A stretch of 64,000 nt of DNA from Acidobacteriota bacterium (GTDB taxonomy: Bacteria > Acidobacteriota > Terriglobia > Bryobacterales > Bryobacteraceae). Within the stretch, counting starts at the first letter, position 1; each line of letters begins with the position of its first letter. The stretch lies in NCBI GenBank assembly GCA_026393985.1, contig JAPKZB010000002.1:72122-136121 (forward strand), read 5' to 3'. Of this stretch, positions 22,824 through 32,696 are shown piece by piece. The translations under genes and the position numbers were made by a program. Under the pieces are notes generated by a model. It was not told the DNA's origin. It made no database searches and saw nothing but the letters and a program-made list of their open reading frames with translations.

Positions 22824-24240
22824 GGGCCGTATTTTAATCATCGACGACGAAGAGGATATTCGGGAGTCGCTTGAAACGCTGCTGACACTCGAAGGGTATA
22901 CGGTGGAGTTGGCGCCGCTGGCCAACGCCGGACTGCGCCGCATGGAGGAGTCCACGTATGACCTGGTGCTGCTCGATCTGATGATGCCGGATAAGTCGGG
23001 CATGGAGGTGCTGGCCGAGGTACGGCAGCGCGACCGGACGACGCCGATCTTTCTGATTACGGCTTATGGCTCGATTGACGTGGCGGTGCAGGCTTTGAAA
23101 TCGGGCGCTAACGACTACTTCTCGAAGCCGTGGGACAACGAGAAGCTGCTGCTCGAAATGGAACGGCAGATTGCCAAGAACCAGTTGGAGCGAGAGAACA
23201 CGGAGCTGAAGCGGGCTCTCAAACAGCGTTACTCGTTCCCGAACATCGTTGGCAAGAGCGAGCGGATGCTGAAGGTGCTCGACCTGGTGGCGCAGGTGGC
23301 GCCGTCGCGGGCGACGATTCTGATAACCGGGGAGACGGGCACTGGGAAAGAGTTGATCGCCAAGTCGATCCACACGAACTCGACGCGGTCCGAGCAGCCG
23401 TTTGTGGCGGTGAACTCGGGGGGCCTGCCGCCGGATTTGCTGGAGTCGACGCTGTTCGGTCATGTGAAGGGAGCGTTCACCGGGGCGATTGCCTCGCACA
23501 AAGGCATGTTTGAGATTGCCAACCGGGGAACGATTTTCTTTGACGAGATCGGGAATATCTCGCTCGAAACGCAGGCGAAGCTGTTGCGGGTGATTCAGGA
23601 GCGGGAGTTTATGCCGCTCGGGTCCACGGACATCATGCAGGTGGATGTGCGGTTGGTGGCGGCGACCAACGAAGACCTGAAGAAGCTGGTGGAGGAGCGG
23701 AGGTTTCGCGAGGACCTCTACTACCGGCTGAACGTGATCAACATTCCGCTGCCACCGCTGCGGGAGCGGAAGGAAGACATTCCTTTATTGATTCAGCACT
23801 TTTTTGACCGTTTCTGCCAGGAAAACGGGAAGTTTCTGAACGCCGAGGGCAAGTCGACGCTGCGGTTTGAACCCGATGCGCTGCAGTTGTTGATGGAGCA
23901 TAACTGGCCAGGGAACGTGCGGGAGTTGGAGAACGCCGTCGAGCGGGCCGTCGTGCTGGCGAACGAGACGGTGGTGCCGGTGACGGTACTGCCGGATACG
24001 CTGCTGCACTCGGGCGGGATCAAGATACGCACCGATGATACGGGGAACGTGCCGGCGGACGCTTCGCTATATGAAATCGTGGCGGCGTTTGAGCGGCAGA
24101 GGATTCTTCAAGTGCTCGAGACGGTGAACTTCTCGCAGACCGAGGCGGCCGAGATGCTGCGGATCCCCTTGTCGACGTTGAACCAGAAGATTAAGCGGCT
24201 GGCGATTGACGTGAAGAAGGCGGCGCGCGGGGCGAGCTAA
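22807..24240 (+). CDS. Sigma-54-dependent response regulator (NtrC family)
   Basis: A 477-residue transcription activator, the partner of the preceding kinase. The receiver domain has DDEED and the phosphorylation site Asp57 (LLDLMMPD). The AAA+ domain has Walker A GETGTGKE, the sigma-54 contact loop GAFTGA, Walker B FFDEIGN and the arginine finger region FREDLYYRLNV. A Fis-type helix-turn-helix lies at the C-terminus (TEAAEMLRIPLSTLNQKIKR). All residues needed for function are present. The ATG at 22807 lies inside the kinase gene. No -24/-12 promoter was recognised in the window, so its targets are unknown. Confidence 0.95.
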   Translation: MLTAPKGRILIIDDEEDIRESLETLLTLEGYTVELAPLANAGLRRMEESTYDLVLLDLMMPDKSGMEVLAEVRQRDRTTPIFLITAYGSIDVAVQALKSGANDYFSKPWDNEKLLLEMERQIAKNQLERENTELKRALKQRYSFPNIVGKSERMLKVLDLVAQVAPSRATILITGETGTGKELIAKSIHTNSTRSEQPFVAVNSGGLPPDLLESTLFGHVKGAFTGAIASHKGMFEIANRGTIFFDEIGNISLETQAKLLRVIQEREFMPLGSTDIMQVDVRLVAATNEDLKKLVEERRFREDLYYRLNVINIPLPPLRERKEDIPLLIQHFFDRFCQENGKFLNAEGKSTLRFEPDALQLLMEHNWPGNVRELENAVERAVVLANETVVPVTVLPDTLLHSGGIKIRTDDTGNVPADASLYEIVAAFERQRILQVLETVNFSQTEAAEMLRIPLSTLNQKIKRLAIDVKKAARGAS

Positions 24241-25206
24241 CGGCTCCAGAGCAGCCAGACAAAGAACGGCCCGCCGAGCAGGGCCGTGGTGACGCCGACG
24301 GGGATCTCGACGGGGGCGAGGACGGTGCGGGAGAGCGTATCGCAGAGGACGAGGAAGGCACCGCCGGCGAGCAGGGAGAGGGGCAGGAGCAGACGGTAGT
24401 CGGGGCCGCAGAGGCGGCGGAGCAGATGGGGTACGATGAGGCCGACAAAGCCGATGGGCCCCGTAATGGCGGTGACGGTGCCGACCAGCCAGGCGCCGAC
24501 GGCAAAGCTCTGCCAGTTGAGGCGGCGATGGTCGATGCCGCGGCCGGCGGCCCAGGCTTCGCCGAGCATCAGCACGTTGAGCAGGCGGGCCTGGCGGAAG
24601 CTCCAGACGGCGCCGAGGGCGACGGCGGCGGCGAGGGCGGCGAGAACGGGGTAGGAGACGGCGTCGATGCCGCCCATGAGCCAGTGGGCGATCTGGAACG
24701 AGCGCGTGATGCCCGCGAGGCTGTGCAGGAGCAGGATGAGGGCGGTCGAGATGCCGCTGAGGGCGATGCCGGTGAGCAGGAGGGTGAACGAGGAGAAGCG
24801 CTGGATGCGGCCGAGAGCGGCGACGAGCGCGATGACCAGGCCCGCGCCGGCGAGCGCCGCGATCCAGACGAGGGGGAAACCGGCCTCTTCGCCGCTGCCG
24901 AGGGCGATGGCGGCCACGGCGCCGAGGGCGGCGGCGGAGGTGACGCCAAGGCTGGACGGGGTGGCGAGGGCTTCGCGGAGGACGGCCTGGTAGAGCGCGC
25001 CGGCGAGCGAGAGCGCGGCGCCGGCGAGGAAAGCGAGCAGGGTGCGAGGGACGCGGAGGTTGAGGAAGATCTCCCAGTCCGGGGACTCGCCGCGCCAGAG
25101 TTTGCCGTAGTCCATGCCGGAGCCGCCGAGGAAGGGGGTCAGCACGGTGACGGCGAGGGCAGCCGCGGCGGCGACGGCGAGGCGGGCGGTGATGGGGCGG
25201 CGGGGG

Positions 25207-25217
<11 letters not shown>
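24237..25217 (-). CDS. btuC: Vitamin B12 ABC transporter permease (FecCD family)
   Basis: A 326-residue FecCD-type permease with about ten membrane segments. LRVPRTLLAFLAGAALSLAG, AHWLMGG and FVGLIVPHLLRRLCGPDYR are the standard family blocks, the last being the loop that contacts the ATPase. The ATG at 25217 gives normal length and lies within the last bases of the ATPase gene (11-nt overlap). It is the last gene of the four-gene operon behind the cobalamin riboswitch, which is the reason for the B12 assignment; by sequence alone it could be a siderophore or haem permease. Confidence 0.85.
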
Positions 25218-25973
<756 letters not shown>

Positions 25974-25977
<4 letters not shown>

Positions 25978-26789
25978 TGGAGCATGGTGCGGAAGGCGGC
26001 GGCGGCGTCGAGGACGCGCGGGCCGGGGACGACGTAGATGTCGGAGGCGACGGCGAAGACCTTCCGGTTCCGGGCGGCGCGGAGGCCGGGGACGGTGTTC
26101 CAGAGGCGAACGACGGCGGCGGTGTGGGCGGGGGAGACGCCCTGCGTGTCGGTCATGTCGCCCATGTCGACGATGACGTCGGGATTGAGGCGGAGGACGC
26201 CTTCGACGGAGATTTTGGGATAGGCGACGGGGGAATCGGCGAGCACGTTGCGGCCCCCGGCGGCGGCGATGAGGTCGTTCAGATAGGAGCCTTTGCCCAC
26301 GGCCAGCATGCCGTCGAGGCGGCCGGGGGTGCGGCCGACGATGAACAGGAGCGTGGGGGGCGTGGGGCGGATGGCTTGGCGGCGCATGACGTCGAGGCCC
26401 TGCCGCAGCCTGGTTTCGAGGGCGCTGCCTTCGCGGGGGCGGCCGACGGCTTGCCCGATGGCGGTGGCGGAGCGGAGGGTTTCCTCGAGCGTCGTGTTGC
26501 GGAGGGCGAGCGTTGCGATGCCGGCGGCGCGGAGTTGGCGAACGATTTGGGGGTGCTCGGCGTGGACGAGAACGAGGTCCGGGCGGAGGCGGAGGATCGC
26601 CTCCACATTGGGTTCGAGGTAGGTGCCGATGCGGGGGAGGCGGTCGACGGAGGCGGGGTAGTGGCAGTAGGTCGAGACGGCGACGACGCGTTCTCCGGCG
26701 CCGACGGCGTAGAGCATCTCCGTGAAGCTGGGCGCCGTCGAGACGATGCGTTCCGGGATGGCGGCGGCGAGCAGGAGGAGCCAGATCAT
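25974..26789 (-). CDS. btuF: B12-binding periplasmic protein (BtuF-like)
   Basis: A 271-residue substrate-binding protein of the helical-backbone class. A short signal (MIWLLLLAAAIP) leads to RIVSTAPSFTEMLYAVGAGERVVAVSTYC, the typical opening of the BtuF/FepB class, with CHYP matching BtuF-like proteins. RPDLVLV and LNPDVIVD mark the two lobes. ATG 26789 overlaps the receptor stop by 4 nt. Delivers corrinoid to the permease; assignment rests on the riboswitch and operon. Confidence 0.85.
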
Positions 26790-29104
26790 CGGAAGAGTAC
26801 CTGGAGGCCGAACAGGCCGGTGGCGCCGGCGGCGCGGAAGCCATTTTCGTAATAAGTCCGGTTGAGGATCTGGTCGCCTTTGCCATAGAGGCGCAGCGAG
26901 TAGGCGTCGGTGCGGCGGAGTTCGTGACTTAGGACGATGTCGATTTTGGTGGCGCCGGGGAAGAGAAAGGCCCGGCTGGCGGTACCGGCGAAGAAGGCGT
27001 TGTAGTAGCTGGAGGAGCGGAACAGGTCGACGGTGAGTTCGGTGCGGCGGCCGAGTTGCTGGGTGGCGAGGGCCGTCCAGGAGTGGCGGGGGATGCCGAG
27101 GGCGTCCCAGAGGCCGCGGACGGTGATGTCGCGGTCGGTGTCGGAGTTGATGAACCAGTAGGAGGACCGGAGCATGGTGCCGCGGAGGGGGCGGAGTTCG
27201 ACCGTGGTTTCGAGGCCACGGGAGATGCCGCCGGAGCCGTTGTAGTAGCCGGAGGTGCGGCGGAAGGGGTCCGTGGCGGCGCGGACGATGCTGGCCGAGG
27301 AGTCGAATTGCGTGTTGGACACGGTACGGGTGTAGAAGAGAGTGCCGCTGAGGCGGAGTTTATCGCGGAACAGATATTGATCGAGGCCGCCGTCGAGGGA
27401 GTTGTAGCGATCCGGGGCGAGGCGGGGGTCGCCGTAGGGGCTATAGACAACGCCGCCAAGGGCGGAGCTGAAGAAGAAGCCGGAGCCGTAGCGTTCGTAG
27501 AGGCCGGGGGCGCGGTAGGCGTTGCCGGCGTGGGCGCGGAGTTTGGTGCCGGAGCGGGGGAAGAAGTAGGCCAGGGCGGCGTCGGCGGTCCAGGCGCGGG
27601 GGGCGGTGGCGACGGCGGCGTTCTGGTAGTTGTTGGCGTTGCCGGTGTAGACGAAGACGGGGCGGGAGAGACGGAAGTCCTGGGTGCGGCCGGAGAGGGA
27701 GAGTTGCAGCCGCCGGTTGGCGAAGGCCATCTGGCTGGCGAAATAGAGGGCGTTCGAACGCTGGGCGGCGCTCGTTTCGACGGCGACGCGGGTGGCATTG
27801 GGGACGCGGTTATCGTCGGCGTTGCGGTAGGTTTCGCGTTCGAACTCGTAGCCGCCCGAGAGGGTCCACCAGGGGGCGGGTCGCCAGTTGAGGCGGGCGT
27901 CGGCGGTGTCGATGTTGCCGTCGAAGTCGCTGCGATTGGAGACGGTGGGTTGGAAGCCGGGGCCGGCGGGGCCGTTTTGGAAGTTCCGGGTGGTGTGGAG
28001 GCGTTGGAAGCTGGCCTGGAGATCGAGGGTGGGGGCGAGGAGGTGGCGGAAGATGAGGGCGGTGCTTGAGAAGCGGCCGGAGCGGCGGCTGTCCGGATCG
28101 TCGCGGCCGGGGAGGTAGGTGCGGCCGGGAATGGCCGGGATGATGCCGGCGGCGGGCCAGTTGGCGGTGGGGATGCCGCTGGTGGTGGGGCTCGCATTGG
28201 TGAGGACGAAGTCGTCGGAGAGCCAGAGGCGGCCGGAGAGGGAGGTGGCCGAGGAGAGGGCGTAGCGGACGAAGCCTTGCGCGCCGGAGCTACGCGAGGG
28301 GTCGTTGCCGTCGATGCCGTGGCGGACGTTGAGATGGAGCAGGCCGGCGCTGTAGGCGAGTTTCTTCCAGGCGCCGGCGGCGTTCGCGCGGGCACGCAAG
28401 AGACCGAGGCCGCCGCCTTCGACGAGGATGCCGCCGTGGGCGGGCCCGCCGCCGGAGTCGGAGACGAGGTTGATGGTGCTGCCGGCCGCGTTGGTGCCAT
28501 AGAGCGAAGAGCCGGAGCCGCGGAGAACTTCGACGCGGCTCAGGTTGATGAGATTGAGATTGCCGATGAAGCCGCTGGCGTCGGCCTGGATGGCGGCGAC
28601 GTCGCGGAAGCGGAGCCCGTCGATGAGGACGGCGGTGGCTTCGGCGCGGAGGCCGCGGGAGCGGATGGTGGTGAGTTGGCCGGGGCCGCCGAGGTTGCGG
28701 ATGAGCAGGCCGGGGACATCGCGGAGAGCTTCGGCGACGTTGTTTTCGTTACGGCGGGCGAGGCCGTCGGCGTCGAGGAGGCTAGAAGACTTGGCGGCTT
28801 CGTCGAGGGTTTGGGCGACGCCTTCGGCGGTGACGACGATGCTTTGGTCGACGCCTGCGACTTCCAGGCGGATGACCTGGTTGGTTTCCACTTCCCGCGA
28901 GACGCGGCGGAAGCCCGCGGCGGTGACCTCGATGAGGGCGCGGCCGGAGGTATTTGCAAAGGTGAAGCGACCGGCCTTTGTCCGGGTGCGCTCAACGGTG
29001 TTACCGCGGTAGAGCAGCACTTGCGCACCATCTACCGGCTGGCCCTGGGGATCTTCGACGATCCCGTCGAGGGCAGCAAAACACAATAAGAAAAGGGAGA
29101 TCAT
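26786..29104 (-). CDS. btuB: TonB-dependent receptor for cobalamin (BtuB-like)
   Basis: A 772-residue outer-membrane receptor. A signal peptide (FLLCFAALDG) is followed by a carboxypeptidase-regulatory-like beta domain (about 20-95), then the plug (ITVTAEGV-like TonB region, ALRDVPGLLIRNLGG, IRSRGLRAEATAVLIDGLRFRD, VEVLRGSGSSLYGTNAAGSTIN), then a 22-strand-type barrel ending in a terminal aromatic (LFGLQVLFR). I chose the ATG at 29104, which has AGGAG four bases upstream; an upstream ATG lies inside the regulatory hairpin. Regulated by the riboswitch directly upstream. First gene of the B12 uptake operon. Confidence 0.9.
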   Translation of the reverse strand: MISLFLLCFAALDGIVEDPQGQPVDGAQVLLYRGNTVERTRTKAGRFTFANTSGRALIEVTAAGFRRVSREVETNQVIRLEVAGVDQSIVVTAEGVAQTLDEAAKSSSLLDADGLARRNENNVAEALRDVPGLLIRNLGGPGQLTTIRSRGLRAEATAVLIDGLRFRDVAAIQADASGFIGNLNLINLSRVEVLRGSGSSLYGTNAAGSTINLVSDSGGGPAHGGILVEGGGLGLLRARANAAGAWKKLAYSAGLLHLNVRHGIDGNDPSRSSGAQGFVRYALSSATSLSGRLWLSDDFVLTNASPTTSGIPTANWPAAGIIPAIPGRTYLPGRDDPDSRRSGRFSSTALIFRHLLAPTLDLQASFQRLHTTRNFQNGPAGPGFQPTVSNRSDFDGNIDTADARLNWRPAPWWTLSGGYEFERETYRNADDNRVPNATRVAVETSAAQRSNALYFASQMAFANRRLQLSLSGRTQDFRLSRPVFVYTGNANNYQNAAVATAPRAWTADAALAYFFPRSGTKLRAHAGNAYRAPGLYERYGSGFFFSSALGGVVYSPYGDPRLAPDRYNSLDGGLDQYLFRDKLRLSGTLFYTRTVSNTQFDSSASIVRAATDPFRRTSGYYNGSGGISRGLETTVELRPLRGTMLRSSYWFINSDTDRDITVRGLWDALGIPRHSWTALATQQLGRRTELTVDLFRSSSYYNAFFAGTASRAFLFPGATKIDIVLSHELRRTDAYSLRLYGKGDQILNRTYYENGFRAAGATGLFGLQVLFR

Positions 29105-29108
29105 TCCG

Positions 29109-29129
29109 CTCCTGCCCTCCCGCGAGGGC
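29109..29129 (-). promoter_or_regulatory. RBS and adjoining hairpin of the B12 riboswitch
   Basis: GCCCTC-GCGG-GAGGGC (minus strand, 29129-29114) forms a 6-bp hairpin ending directly at the AGGAG ribosome-binding site (29113-29109). Its loop GCGG can pair with CCGC in the aptamer's L5 region, the kissing contact known for class I cobalamin riboswitches, so ligand binding would stabilise it and block the RBS. A second hairpin, TCAGCCA/TGGCTGA, lies at 29139-29156. The mechanism is inferred. Confidence 0.55.
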
Positions 29130-29156
29130 ATCGTGAATTCAGCCAGGGTTGGCTGA

Positions 29157-29332
29157 TCCGGGCAGGTCTTCGGACTTCAGGGCGGCGTTGCCTACCGGCG
29201 GCTACTTCCCAACCCGAGTTCGCGAGTCAGTGTGTCGATGCCGCTTTCGTTCCCTGTTACCGCTGCGGGGCAGTCCTGGAGTTACACCAGGTTCCCTTTT
29301 AATCTCCCGCTCGGGAGCGGGAGAACCTCGGA
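29157..29332 (-). promoter_or_regulatory. Cobalamin (adenosylcobalamin) riboswitch
   Basis: On the minus strand the conserved blocks occur in order: AAAAGGGAAC, CTGGTG-TAA-CTCCAGGACTG, CCCCGCAGCGGTAA, then after a variable stem GGGAAGTAGCC, and the closing GAAGTCCGAAGACCTGCC. The P1 stem can form from TCCGAGGT (29332-29325) with ACCT and CGGA (29167-29157). It regulates the downstream btuB-F-D-C operon, normally switching it off when B12 is plentiful. The 5' part of the aptamer overlaps the last codons and the stop of the YfhO gene. Confidence 0.95.
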
Positions 29333-31524
29333 CTTAGTGAGAATAGCACGGCGGCCAAGGAGGCGAGGGCGAGCAGGGCGGCGCCGGTGAGAACGGAGCG
29401 AGGGCGATAGACGAACTGGATGGTGTGCGCATCGGCGGGAGCGACGACGCCCCGGACGAGCGTGTAGGCTTCGTAGATGGTAGCCGGCTGGCCGTCGACG
29501 GTGGCCGACCAGCCGGGGGCGTAGGTATCGGCGAGGATGACCATGCCGCGGCAGGCCATGTTCACGTCGAGGACGACGCGGCCGGGCGTGTGGCTGCGGA
29601 CGGTAACCTGGTCGGGATTGGCGCAGGCCTCGAGCGCGGGCGGATCGACGTCGAGAAAGGTTTTGCGGGCCATTTCGGGTTCGAGCTGGCTGAGATGGTC
29701 CGAAGCGCCGCGGCGGTCGGCGATGCGAAACGCTTCGTGGACGGAGAAGGCGCGGGGGAGGACGTCGGGGTTGGCGTAGACCTTGAGGCCGGAGCCGCTG
29801 GTGAAGACCTCCTGCTTGTGAAGCTCCGTGGGCTGGGAACCGACGGCGAAGGCGACGCCGAGCAGGCGCCTGGCGGCCGGGGTGTGGAGGGCGTGCTGGC
29901 GGACGTTGAGCGGCATGCTGGCCAGGTAGCCGCCGTCCTGGGGTACGCCGTGCCAGTCGCCGAAGTTGTAGGGGATGAGTTTATCGTCCACGACCACGCG
30001 GCGATGGCCGGGCTGTTGGCGGAGGAATCGGGCGATGTCGTCGTGGGAGCGGAGCGAACTGAGCAAGCCCAGGGCGGGGGTGTTGGAGCGGTGGGTGAAA
30101 AAGGAGGTGCCGCCGTTGCTGATTTCGACGATGGCGAGCAGGAGGGCGCCCGTGCAGAGCCCGGGCCAGGTGATGTTGCGAGATTGCCAGGCGTAGAGGA
30201 GGAGGCCGAGGAGCAGGGCCGTGAGGGCGATCATGAAGTCGTTGTCGTCGGCGCGCTGTTCGAAGGTTTTTGCTTTGGCGAGGCCGAGGCGGAGCAGGAA
30301 GACGACGGCGCCGAAGGTGAGGGCGGCGTGGCGGAGGCGGGGCGTCCACGGGCTGTCGGGATGGTCGCGGAGGCGGTCGAGCCCGAGGGCGGCGAGCATG
30401 GCGGCGCCGCAGGAGAACAGGACGATGGCCATGGAGGGGCTGCGGGCCTTGTCGACTTCGGGCAGAAGGCTATAGAGGATGCCGTGGAGGGCGGTGTAGC
30501 CGGAGAGGGAGTAGAACAGGCCGCCGAGGGCGACGGCGGCCATGGCGCGGGCGGGCCAGTGGGGCCAGGCGAGGGCGAGGCCGGCGAGGGCCAGGGTGAA
30601 GATCGTGATGCCCAGAAAGGGATCGGAGTGGACAAACAGGCCGGGAAAGAGGATGCCGAGCAGGGAAGAGGGCTGGAGGCCGTACTCGCTCAGGACGTTA
30701 TAGGGGACTTTCTGGCTCCAGGTGAGGGGCTCAGGGGCGCCCACCCAGCGAATGGCCTGGCGGCCGTACTCCATGGCGGGAAGGATCTGCAGGGCGCCGG
30801 CGGCTCCAGCCATGGTCCAGAACACGCCGCAGGGAACGGCGAGACGGCGGTTCCGCGCGAGCATCCAGGCCCAGAGGCCGGCGGCGGCGAGGGAGAGAAA
30901 GATGGGAATCTGATGATGGCCGCTGAGCCAGGCGAGGCCGAGGGCGAAGCCGCCGAGGGCGGCCGGGCGGAGGGGCTGGGCGGCGCGGGCGGCGCGGAGC
31001 AGGCTGAGCAGGACAAGGGGAATCCAGGTGGCGCCGTTGAACATCTGCGGCCAGTCCAGGCGGCCGAGCAGGCCGGTGAACGGGAAGGCGACGCCGCCGA
31101 GGAGGGCGGCCCAGCGCCGGCAGCCGAGTTCGCGGGCGAGGCGGTAAGCGAACACCGCCATCAGCAGGTGCGTGAGGACGTAATACCAGTGGAGGACCTT
31201 CGTGCTGAGGTAGCCGTCGCGGAGCGGCATCAGGAATAAAAGCCAGTTGAGCGGGTAGGCGGCGCCGGGCTGGGCCTGGCCAATCAGAGACTGGCCGCCG
31301 TAGTGGTAAGGATCCCAGAGCGCGATGCGGCCGGCCTGCCATTCACGGGCCTGGAACTGCAGCCAGGGGAGAACCTGGTTGACATTATCCTGGCCGCCGA
31401 GCCAGGTGAACTGATCGGTGAGGATGAGTTTCCAGTAGACGCCAAAGAGGACAGCGACCAGAAGCAGGGCCGCGGCGCGGCGGCTGAGGTCCGGCTGATC
31501 GAGGGGGGCGGGCTTCTCGCTCAT
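29299..31524 (-). CDS. YfhO-family membrane protein
   Basis: A 741-residue protein with about 12 membrane segments and a C-terminal extracytoplasmic beta domain. The first loop (LGGQDNVNQVLPWLQFQAREW...WDPYHYGGQSLIGQAQPG) is the characteristic YfhO motif; the end (VILADTYAPGWSATVDG, then TIYEAYTLVRGVVAP) matches the family's beta domain. YfhO proteins are GT-C-type glycosyltransferases implicated in lipid or polymer glycosylation in Gram-positives. I use ATG 31524; a TTG three bases earlier is possible. It follows the M20 gene by 21 nt. Its stop codon is the start of the B12 aptamer. Confidence 0.8.
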   Translation of the reverse strand: MSEKPAPLDQPDLSRRAAALLLVAVLFGVYWKLILTDQFTWLGGQDNVNQVLPWLQFQAREWQAGRIALWDPYHYGGQSLIGQAQPGAAYPLNWLLFLMPLRDGYLSTKVLHWYYVLTHLLMAVFAYRLARELGCRRWAALLGGVAFPFTGLLGRLDWPQMFNGATWIPLVLLSLLRAARAAQPLRPAALGGFALGLAWLSGHHQIPIFLSLAAAGLWAWMLARNRRLAVPCGVFWTMAGAAGALQILPAMEYGRQAIRWVGAPEPLTWSQKVPYNVLSEYGLQPSSLLGILFPGLFVHSDPFLGITIFTLALAGLALAWPHWPARAMAAVALGGLFYSLSGYTALHGILYSLLPEVDKARSPSMAIVLFSCGAAMLAALGLDRLRDHPDSPWTPRLRHAALTFGAVVFLLRLGLAKAKTFEQRADDNDFMIALTALLLGLLLYAWQSRNITWPGLCTGALLLAIVEISNGGTSFFTHRSNTPALGLLSSLRSHDDIARFLRQQPGHRRVVVDDKLIPYNFGDWHGVPQDGGYLASMPLNVRQHALHTPAARRLLGVAFAVGSQPTELHKQEVFTSGSGLKVYANPDVLPRAFSVHEAFRIADRRGASDHLSQLEPEMARKTFLDVDPPALEACANPDQVTVRSHTPGRVVLDVNMACRGMVILADTYAPGWSATVDGQPATIYEAYTLVRGVVAPADAHTIQFVYRPRSVLTGAALLALASLAAVLFSLSPRFSRSRAGD
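29304..29323. repeat. Perfect inverted repeat inside the riboswitch 5' arm
   Basis: CTCCCGCTC and GAGCGGGAG pair over 9 bp around a 2-base centre. It lies in the last codons of the YfhO gene and between P1 and the AAAAGGGAAC block, so it is probably an optional aptamer stem. No T-tract follows on either strand. Confidence 0.7.
29340..29345 (-). promoter_or_regulatory. Possible riboswitch promoter -10 inside yfhO
   Basis: TATTCT on the minus strand ends 7 nt before the first base of P1 (29332), where a transcript would start. It lies inside the YfhO coding region. No -35 box is evident. Confidence 0.35.
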
Positions 31525-31545
31525 CAAAACAGTCCAGGAGATGGA

Positions 31546-32664
31546 TTACCGGAAGGTCTCAAGAAAGCCGATTTGGAAGCGGAGGGCGGTGAGGACCTGG
31601 TCGCATTCGACGTACTCGGCGGCGGTGTGGGCGCGGTCGATGCTGCCGGGGCCGAAGATGAGGCTGGGTACGCCGGCGCGGGCGAGTTTGCTGGCGTCGC
31701 TGCCGTAGGGGACACCGGTGGGTGCGGGGTCGAGGCCGAGGCTCGTGAGCACCTGTTGGGCGGCGAGGACGGCGGGGGCGGTGGGATCGGTTTCGAGGGG
31801 GCCGTCGGCGAGGTAGGGCGGGTCGAATTCGAGGGTGAGGCCGGGGAGTTCGGCGAGGAGGGCGTTGGTGGCGGCCCAGACGGCGTGGGGGTCTTCGCCG
31901 GGGAGGAGGCGGCGGTCTATCGCAATCTCGCAGAGCTCCGGCACGAAGTTGATCTGTTCGCCGCCACGGATGAGGCCCACGTTCCGGGTAGCCGGGCCGA
32001 GAAGGGGGTGGGCGGGGGTGGCGATGGGCTCTTCAAGGGCGGCGAGGACGCGGCCCATGTCGAGGATGGCGTTGCGGCCGAGGTGGGGCTTGGCGCTGTG
32101 GGCGGCGATGCCGCGGGTGCGCAGGCGCCAGCGCAGGACGCCCTTGGCGGCGGTGACGGCGCGAAGTTCGGTGGGTTCGGCCACGATGGCGGCCTGGGCG
32201 TGGAGCGGCTCTTCGCAGAGCTTGCGCACGCCGAGGAAGGTGTACTCTTCGTCGACCACAGCGGCGAGCCAGACCTCGCAGGCGGGGGTGATGCCGTTCT
32301 GCTTCAGGTGGACGAGGGCGTGCATCATGGTGGCGAGGCCGGCCTTGGTGTCGCACGAGCCGCGGCCGTAGAGTTTGCCGTCGGCGATGACGGGGTCGAA
32401 GGGGTCGATGGTCATGCCCGCGGTGGAGACGGTATCCATGTGGGCTTCGAGGAGGATGCGGCGGCCGGGTTGAGCGCCGGGGATGCGGGCGATGACGTTA
32501 TCGCGGCCAGGAACGACGGTTTGGCGCCAGGTTTCGATGCCGTGGCGGGCGAAAAAGGCTTCGACGTAGCGGGCCACCTCCTCTTCGCCGACGCCGCCTT
32601 CGTAGGAGGGATTGATGCTGTTGATTCTCACCAGGTCGGCGAGCGTGTGGAGAACGTCGTTCAT
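31546..32664 (-). CDS. M20 family deacylase (ArgE/DapE-like)
   Basis: A 372-residue di-zinc peptidase/deacylase. His75 and catalytic Asp77 are in EAHMDTV; bridging Asp105 in GRGSCDTKAG; catalytic Glu and the next ligand in VVDEEY (139-140); Glu163 in AEPTEL; and the last His in RAHTAAEYV. Full length, with both the catalytic and the lid domain. Members remove acyl groups from ornithine, diaminopimelate or peptides; the exact substrate is not clear. I chose the ATG at 32664 rather than a longer frame, because the latter would run across the divergent promoter. It leads the operon M20-YfhO. Confidence 0.85.
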   Translation of the reverse strand: MNDVLHTLADLVRINSINPSYEGGVGEEEVARYVEAFFARHGIETWRQTVVPGRDNVIARIPGAQPGRRILLEAHMDTVSTAGMTIDPFDPVIADGKLYGRGSCDTKAGLATMMHALVHLKQNGITPACEVWLAAVVDEEYTFLGVRKLCEEPLHAQAAIVAEPTELRAVTAAKGVLRWRLRTRGIAAHSAKPHLGRNAILDMGRVLAALEEPIATPAHPLLGPATRNVGLIRGGEQINFVPELCEIAIDRRLLPGEDPHAVWAATNALLAELPGLTLEFDPPYLADGPLETDPTAPAVLAAQQVLTSLGLDPAPTGVPYGSDASKLARAGVPSLIFGPGSIDRAHTAAEYVECDQVLTALRFQIGFLETFR

Positions 32665-32676
32665 GGAATTTACTGT

Positions 32677-32688
32677 CCAGTATACTGG
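32677..32688. promoter_or_regulatory. 12-bp palindromic divergent promoter core
   Basis: CCAGTATACTGG is a perfect palindrome that presents TATACT to both strands. It lies 12 nt before the M20 ATG (minus) and 8 nt before the amidohydrolase ATG (plus). Confidence 0.55.
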
Positions 32689-32696
32689 CGGATGCC

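Noticed and set aside
29304-29323. An intrinsic terminator for the YfhO gene
   Set aside because: The stem is strong, but it is followed by ATTAAAAGG on the minus strand and AACCTCG on the plus strand, with no U-tract; it lies inside the riboswitch 5' arm.
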